Origin: Gemmatimonadota bacterium
GTDB taxonomy: Bacteria; Gemmatimonadota; Gemmatimonadetes; Longimicrobiales; Longimicrobiaceae
NCBI GenBank assembly: GCA_019348265.1
Contig: JAHWJV010000146.1
Location: forward strand, 1 to 8,216
Length of the DNA: 8,216 nt
Direction: 5' to 3'
The position numbers and the translations under genes are program-made. The notes beneath the pieces are model-generated. The model had not been told where the DNA came from, ran no database searches, and worked only from the letters and a program-made list of their open reading frames with translations. Numbering within the stretch: position 1 is the stretch's first letter; the number at the start of each line of letters is the position of its first letter. Positions 6,511 to 8,216 of this stretch are shown here, piece after piece.

Positions 6511-7059
6511 TCAGCTGTAGATTGCTCGCCGCGCAATAGCGAGAGCCAGCAAGTCCTCGAGCACGGCGACCGCCGAATCGGGAATCCCGCTTCGGGTGAG
6601 AGCCTGCCGGGCGTGATATCCCGCCGCCGCACCCGTAACCGCCCCCACCGCGCCAGCCAGCGCACCCATCAGCGCCGGCTGTCGAGCCCGGTGCATCAGC
6701 ACTCCGCCGCCAACCGCGCCGGCGATCGCCCGCGCCAGAAGCGGCCGCGGAGCCATGCGGCTCCGCGCGCTCGGCAGCTTGTCGGCCACCAGCTCACCCA
6801 GCGCCGCGACCCCGAGCAGCGCCCGCACGCCGGGGCTCGCCAGGACCCGCTCGACCTGGCTGTCCAGCTGCCACATCGGACGCTCCGCGAGGTGCTGACT
6901 CAGCAGTGCGGGCGGTGCCATGCTGCGCAGCCCGGACGCGATCCCGAATTCGCCCGCGCTGCCCACCGTCGATCCATTCCATACCATTGCACTCATCCAG
7001 TCCACGAGGAGTTCTCTGGAGGCGGCAATGAGCGAGAACCGGACCAGCCGGCGCGTCAT
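6511..7059 (-). CDS. DUF4126-like small integral membrane protein
   Basis: This 182-residue protein of unknown function has four or five hydrophobic segments, at about 33-55, 76-92, 107-121, 128-147 and 163-180. Recalled DUF4126 features are GLRSMAPPALLS (43-54), the ELVADKLP loop (89-96), the Gly/Ala-rich helices with AIAGAVGGG, and GYHARQAL followed by VAVLEDLLA near the end. DUF4126 proteins have no established biochemical role. The start is uncertain. The ATG at 7059 is chosen because third-position G/C bias continues to it, but residues 1-21 (basic, then amphipathic) are not typical of the family. ATGs at 6996 and 6987 would begin closer to the conserved region, the latter preceded by a weak GGATGAG. 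An in-frame TGA at 7098-7096 limits further extension. The gene ends next to the shared hairpin and is convergent with the MBL gene. Confidence 0.8.
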   Translation of the reverse strand: MTRRLVRFSLIAASRELLVDWMSAMVWNGSTVGSAGEFGIASGLRSMAPPALLSQHLAERPMWQLDSQVERVLASPGVRALLGVAALGELVADKLPSARSRMAPRPLLARAIAGAVGGGVLMHRARQPALMGALAGAVGAVTGAAAGYHARQALTRSGIPDSAVAVLEDLLALAIARRAIYS

Positions 7060-7270
7060 CGAGCCGCCAGGGAGCGTCCCGTCGGCCAGAGTGTCTCACA
7101 CGTGAAGTACGCCGCCACCACGCAGGCTCCGGCATACCCACGGAATGGAGGGGTGCTGCGCGGCGGGGGCCAGTATGTGCGCGGAGCGCTTCAGGCGGGC
7201 GGCGACCTCGCCCACCGTCGCCCCAACGCACGTATCTTTCAGATGGTGAAATACTGGACGAACAGCGGGG
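7060..7270. other. Intergenic stretch with a short open frame of doubtful status
   Basis: These 211 bases separate two minus-strand genes. No promoter, terminator or RNA gene is recognised. One minus-strand frame, the same as that of the DUF4126-like gene, is open up to TGA at 7098-7096. A GTG at 7215 could begin a 39-residue peptide, MGEVAARLKRS and onward. No ribosome binding site precedes it. Its G+C by codon position (about 79, 56 and 82 percent) is only weakly coding-like, so I do not call it a gene. Confidence 0.3.
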
Positions 7271-7918
7271 TTACGCGCACCGCAGTCGGGCGTCGTCTAC
7301 CCTCACGGTCTTCGGCGTGAAGATCGAGTACCGGTTGGAGAGGAGCAGGTGGTAGCGGCCGCGGCTTGGCAGCTCGACCTCGAGCGAGGTCAGCGTCGCG
7401 CGACCGCTCTCGAACAGCGCGCGGGGGCGGACGCCTTTCTGCCAGTCGAGATACCCGTCATCGTCGAGCACGTACACCTCTACGTCGCGCCTCCCCCCGG
7501 CGAGACCGAGAACCTGCGCCGTCAGGGTGCATGGCCGGGGATCGCGCACCTCGAACGGCGCGTCGAAATGATCTCCGGTCCGCAGATCGATCACCTCACC
7601 ATCGGCGAGCTCGAGCTCGAACGGCGGCGGGGGGTTCGCCGCGACCGGATGGATCAGGAACTCCGCGGCCGACTCGCCGGGTCCGCGTAGCACGCGCACT
7701 TCCAGCTCGGGGATGATCCCCGCGCCCGTCCCGAGCAGATACGCGACCAGCAGGAACGCACCGCCTCCGACGGCGATCTCCAGCGCTCGAAGAAGCGCGA
7801 CCATTCGGGCCGCCGCGGGCCGGGGCTTCGCCATCCCGCGGCGCTCGCCTCGGGCGCAGCGTACGCACGTGGCATCGATGCTGTTCAGGTGTGTCCCGCA
7901 GCGGGGGCAGGGATTCAT
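7271..7918 (-). CDS. Zinc-ribbon, single-helix membrane protein with beta-rich outer domain (hypothetical)
   Basis: I do not recognise a named family for this 215-residue protein. The N-terminus holds a four-cysteine zinc ribbon (Cys4, Cys7, Cys18, Cys21; CPRC and CVRC). A basic stretch (22-38) comes next, then one membrane helix at about 44-66. By the positive-inside rule the ribbon faces the cytoplasm and residues 70-215 face the periplasm. That outer part alternates polar and hydrophobic residues as in a beta sandwich, ending in GRYHLLLSNRYSIFTPKTV (187-205), a strand pair I have seen in other uncharacterised zinc-ribbon proteins. Cys130 and Cys214 are the only outer cysteines and could pair. 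The ATG at 7918 keeps the complete ribbon; an ATG at residue 29 would remove it. No strong ribosome binding site is seen. It is preceded on the same strand by the Nif3-like gene 146 bases away. Confidence 0.8.
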   Translation of the reverse strand: MNPCPRCGTHLNSIDATCVRCARGERRGMAKPRPAAARMVALLRALEIAVGGGAFLLVAYLLGTGAGIIPELEVRVLRGPGESAAEFLIHPVAANPPPPFELELADGEVIDLRTGDHFDAPFEVRDPRPCTLTAQVLGLAGGRRDVEVYVLDDDGYLDWQKGVRPRALFESGRATLTSLEVELPSRGRYHLLLSNRYSIFTPKTVRVDDARLRCA

Positions 7919-8029
7919 CGGGGCTTAGTCGTGCGGATGAGAGACTTACGAGTGGGGAAGATAGAGGAAAGCGCCGGGCGCGGTACCCACTGGAATACTG
8001 AGCGTCTCCCGTTCAGTCTCCCTTCCCCT

Positions 8030-8057
8030 TCTCACCGCGCCCTCGTTGCGGGTGAGA
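8030..8057 (-). terminator. Hairpin after the Nif3-like gene (terminator candidate)
   Basis: TCTCACC (8030-8036) pairs with GGTGAGA (8051-8057). An inner three-pair extension (8038-8040 with 8048-8050) follows a one-base bulge. It starts seven bases past the stop codon of the minus-strand Nif3-like gene. The sequence after it on the minus strand is purine-rich and lacks a T-tract, so termination is plausible but not certain. Confidence 0.35.
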
Positions 8058-8064
8058 TTGCCTC

Positions 8065-8216
8065 TTACAGCCCGGTGGGATTGTCGATGAACGACCACGG
8101 CAGCCCAAACCTCTCTTCCAGGTGCCGGGCGAGCGCCTGAACTCCCCAGACCTCCGTCGCGTAGTGACCGCCCAGGTAAAGGTTCAGGCCACCTTCCGCC
8201 GCGTCGAAGTAGTTGT
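8065..8216 (-). CDS. Nif3-like dinuclear metal center protein, C-terminal fragment
   Basis: Only the last 49 codons lie in the window; the gene runs off the right edge on the minus strand and stops with TAA at 8067-8065. The visible end has the family's closing signature: NLYLGGHYATE, then VWGVQALARHLEERFGL, then FIDNPTGL at the terminus. In the E. coli homologue YbgI, metal ligands near the C-terminus are a histidine and a glutamate four residues apart. Here GHYATE supplies His and Glu with exactly that spacing. Nif3/DUF34 proteins form toroidal hexamers with a two-metal site. They are often labelled GTP cyclohydrolase I type 2, but their physiological role is not settled. The family call is firm despite the short fragment. 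Confidence 0.9.
   Translation of the reverse strand, partial: NYFDAAEGGLNLYLGGHYATEVWGVQALARHLEERFGLPWSFIDNPTGL

Noticed and set aside
6794..7231. Minus-strand open frame of 145 codons overlapping the DUF4126-like gene in another frame.
   Set aside because: It is Arg/Gly/Ala-rich and low in pattern, and competes with a frame that has convincing membrane segments and family motifs.
6613..7320. Plus-strand open frame of 235 codons across the DUF4126-like gene and the following gap.
   Set aside because: Most of it is antisense to the membrane protein with recognisable family motifs. The translation is rich in Arg, Gln and His with no hydrophobic or domain pattern.
1..8216. CRISPR arrays, tRNA or rRNA genes, insertion-sequence ends and phage or defence genes.
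   Set aside because: No spaced repeat series, no cloverleaf or rRNA-like stretch, no transposase or integrase motif, and no known defence domain was found by reading both strands.

Overview
The window is GC-rich (roughly two thirds G+C) and densely coding, with strong G/C preference at third codon positions. It looks chromosomal: there are no transposases, tRNAs, CRISPR repeats or phage genes. A large SusC/RagA-type TonB-dependent receptor, a secreted metallo-beta-lactamase-fold protein and a zinc-ribbon/membrane protein together suggest a GC-rich Gram-negative soil- or sediment-type bacterium. Gemmatimonadota is my best guess, but this is inference from protein style, not from a marker gene.

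Layout from left to right. Positions 62-2968 (minus) encode the SusC/RagA-like outer-membrane receptor, with a good ribosome binding site and a GTG start. No SusD partner is visible, because the window stops 61 bases past its stop codon. Next is a 193-base gap with a candidate promoter and a pair of imperfect direct repeats. Positions 3162-5072 (minus) encode a protein whose alpha/beta-hydrolase halves flank six predicted membrane helices. A divergent intergenic region (5073-5278) carries candidate promoters for both directions and a short palindrome. Positions 5279-6436 (plus) encode a signal-peptide-bearing MBL-fold metallohydrolase related to the ComEC metallohydrolase domain. It is followed by a perfect 20-bp hairpin (6450-6493) lying between convergent genes. 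Positions 6511-7059 (minus) encode a small DUF4126-like membrane protein. Positions 7271-7918 (minus) encode an unrecognised protein with an N-terminal zinc ribbon, one membrane helix and a beta-rich outer domain. At the right edge, 8065-8216 (minus) is the C-terminal end of a Nif3-like dinuclear metal protein.

The genes do not form one obvious pathway. Each is separated by 74 to 211 bases and most appear to be separate transcription units. The closest thing to a module is the divergent pair of hydrolases (membrane alpha/beta-hydrolase and secreted MBL protein) sharing one control region. I found no convincing new multi-gene system. The most unusual single item is the hydrolase fold interrupted by six membrane helices.
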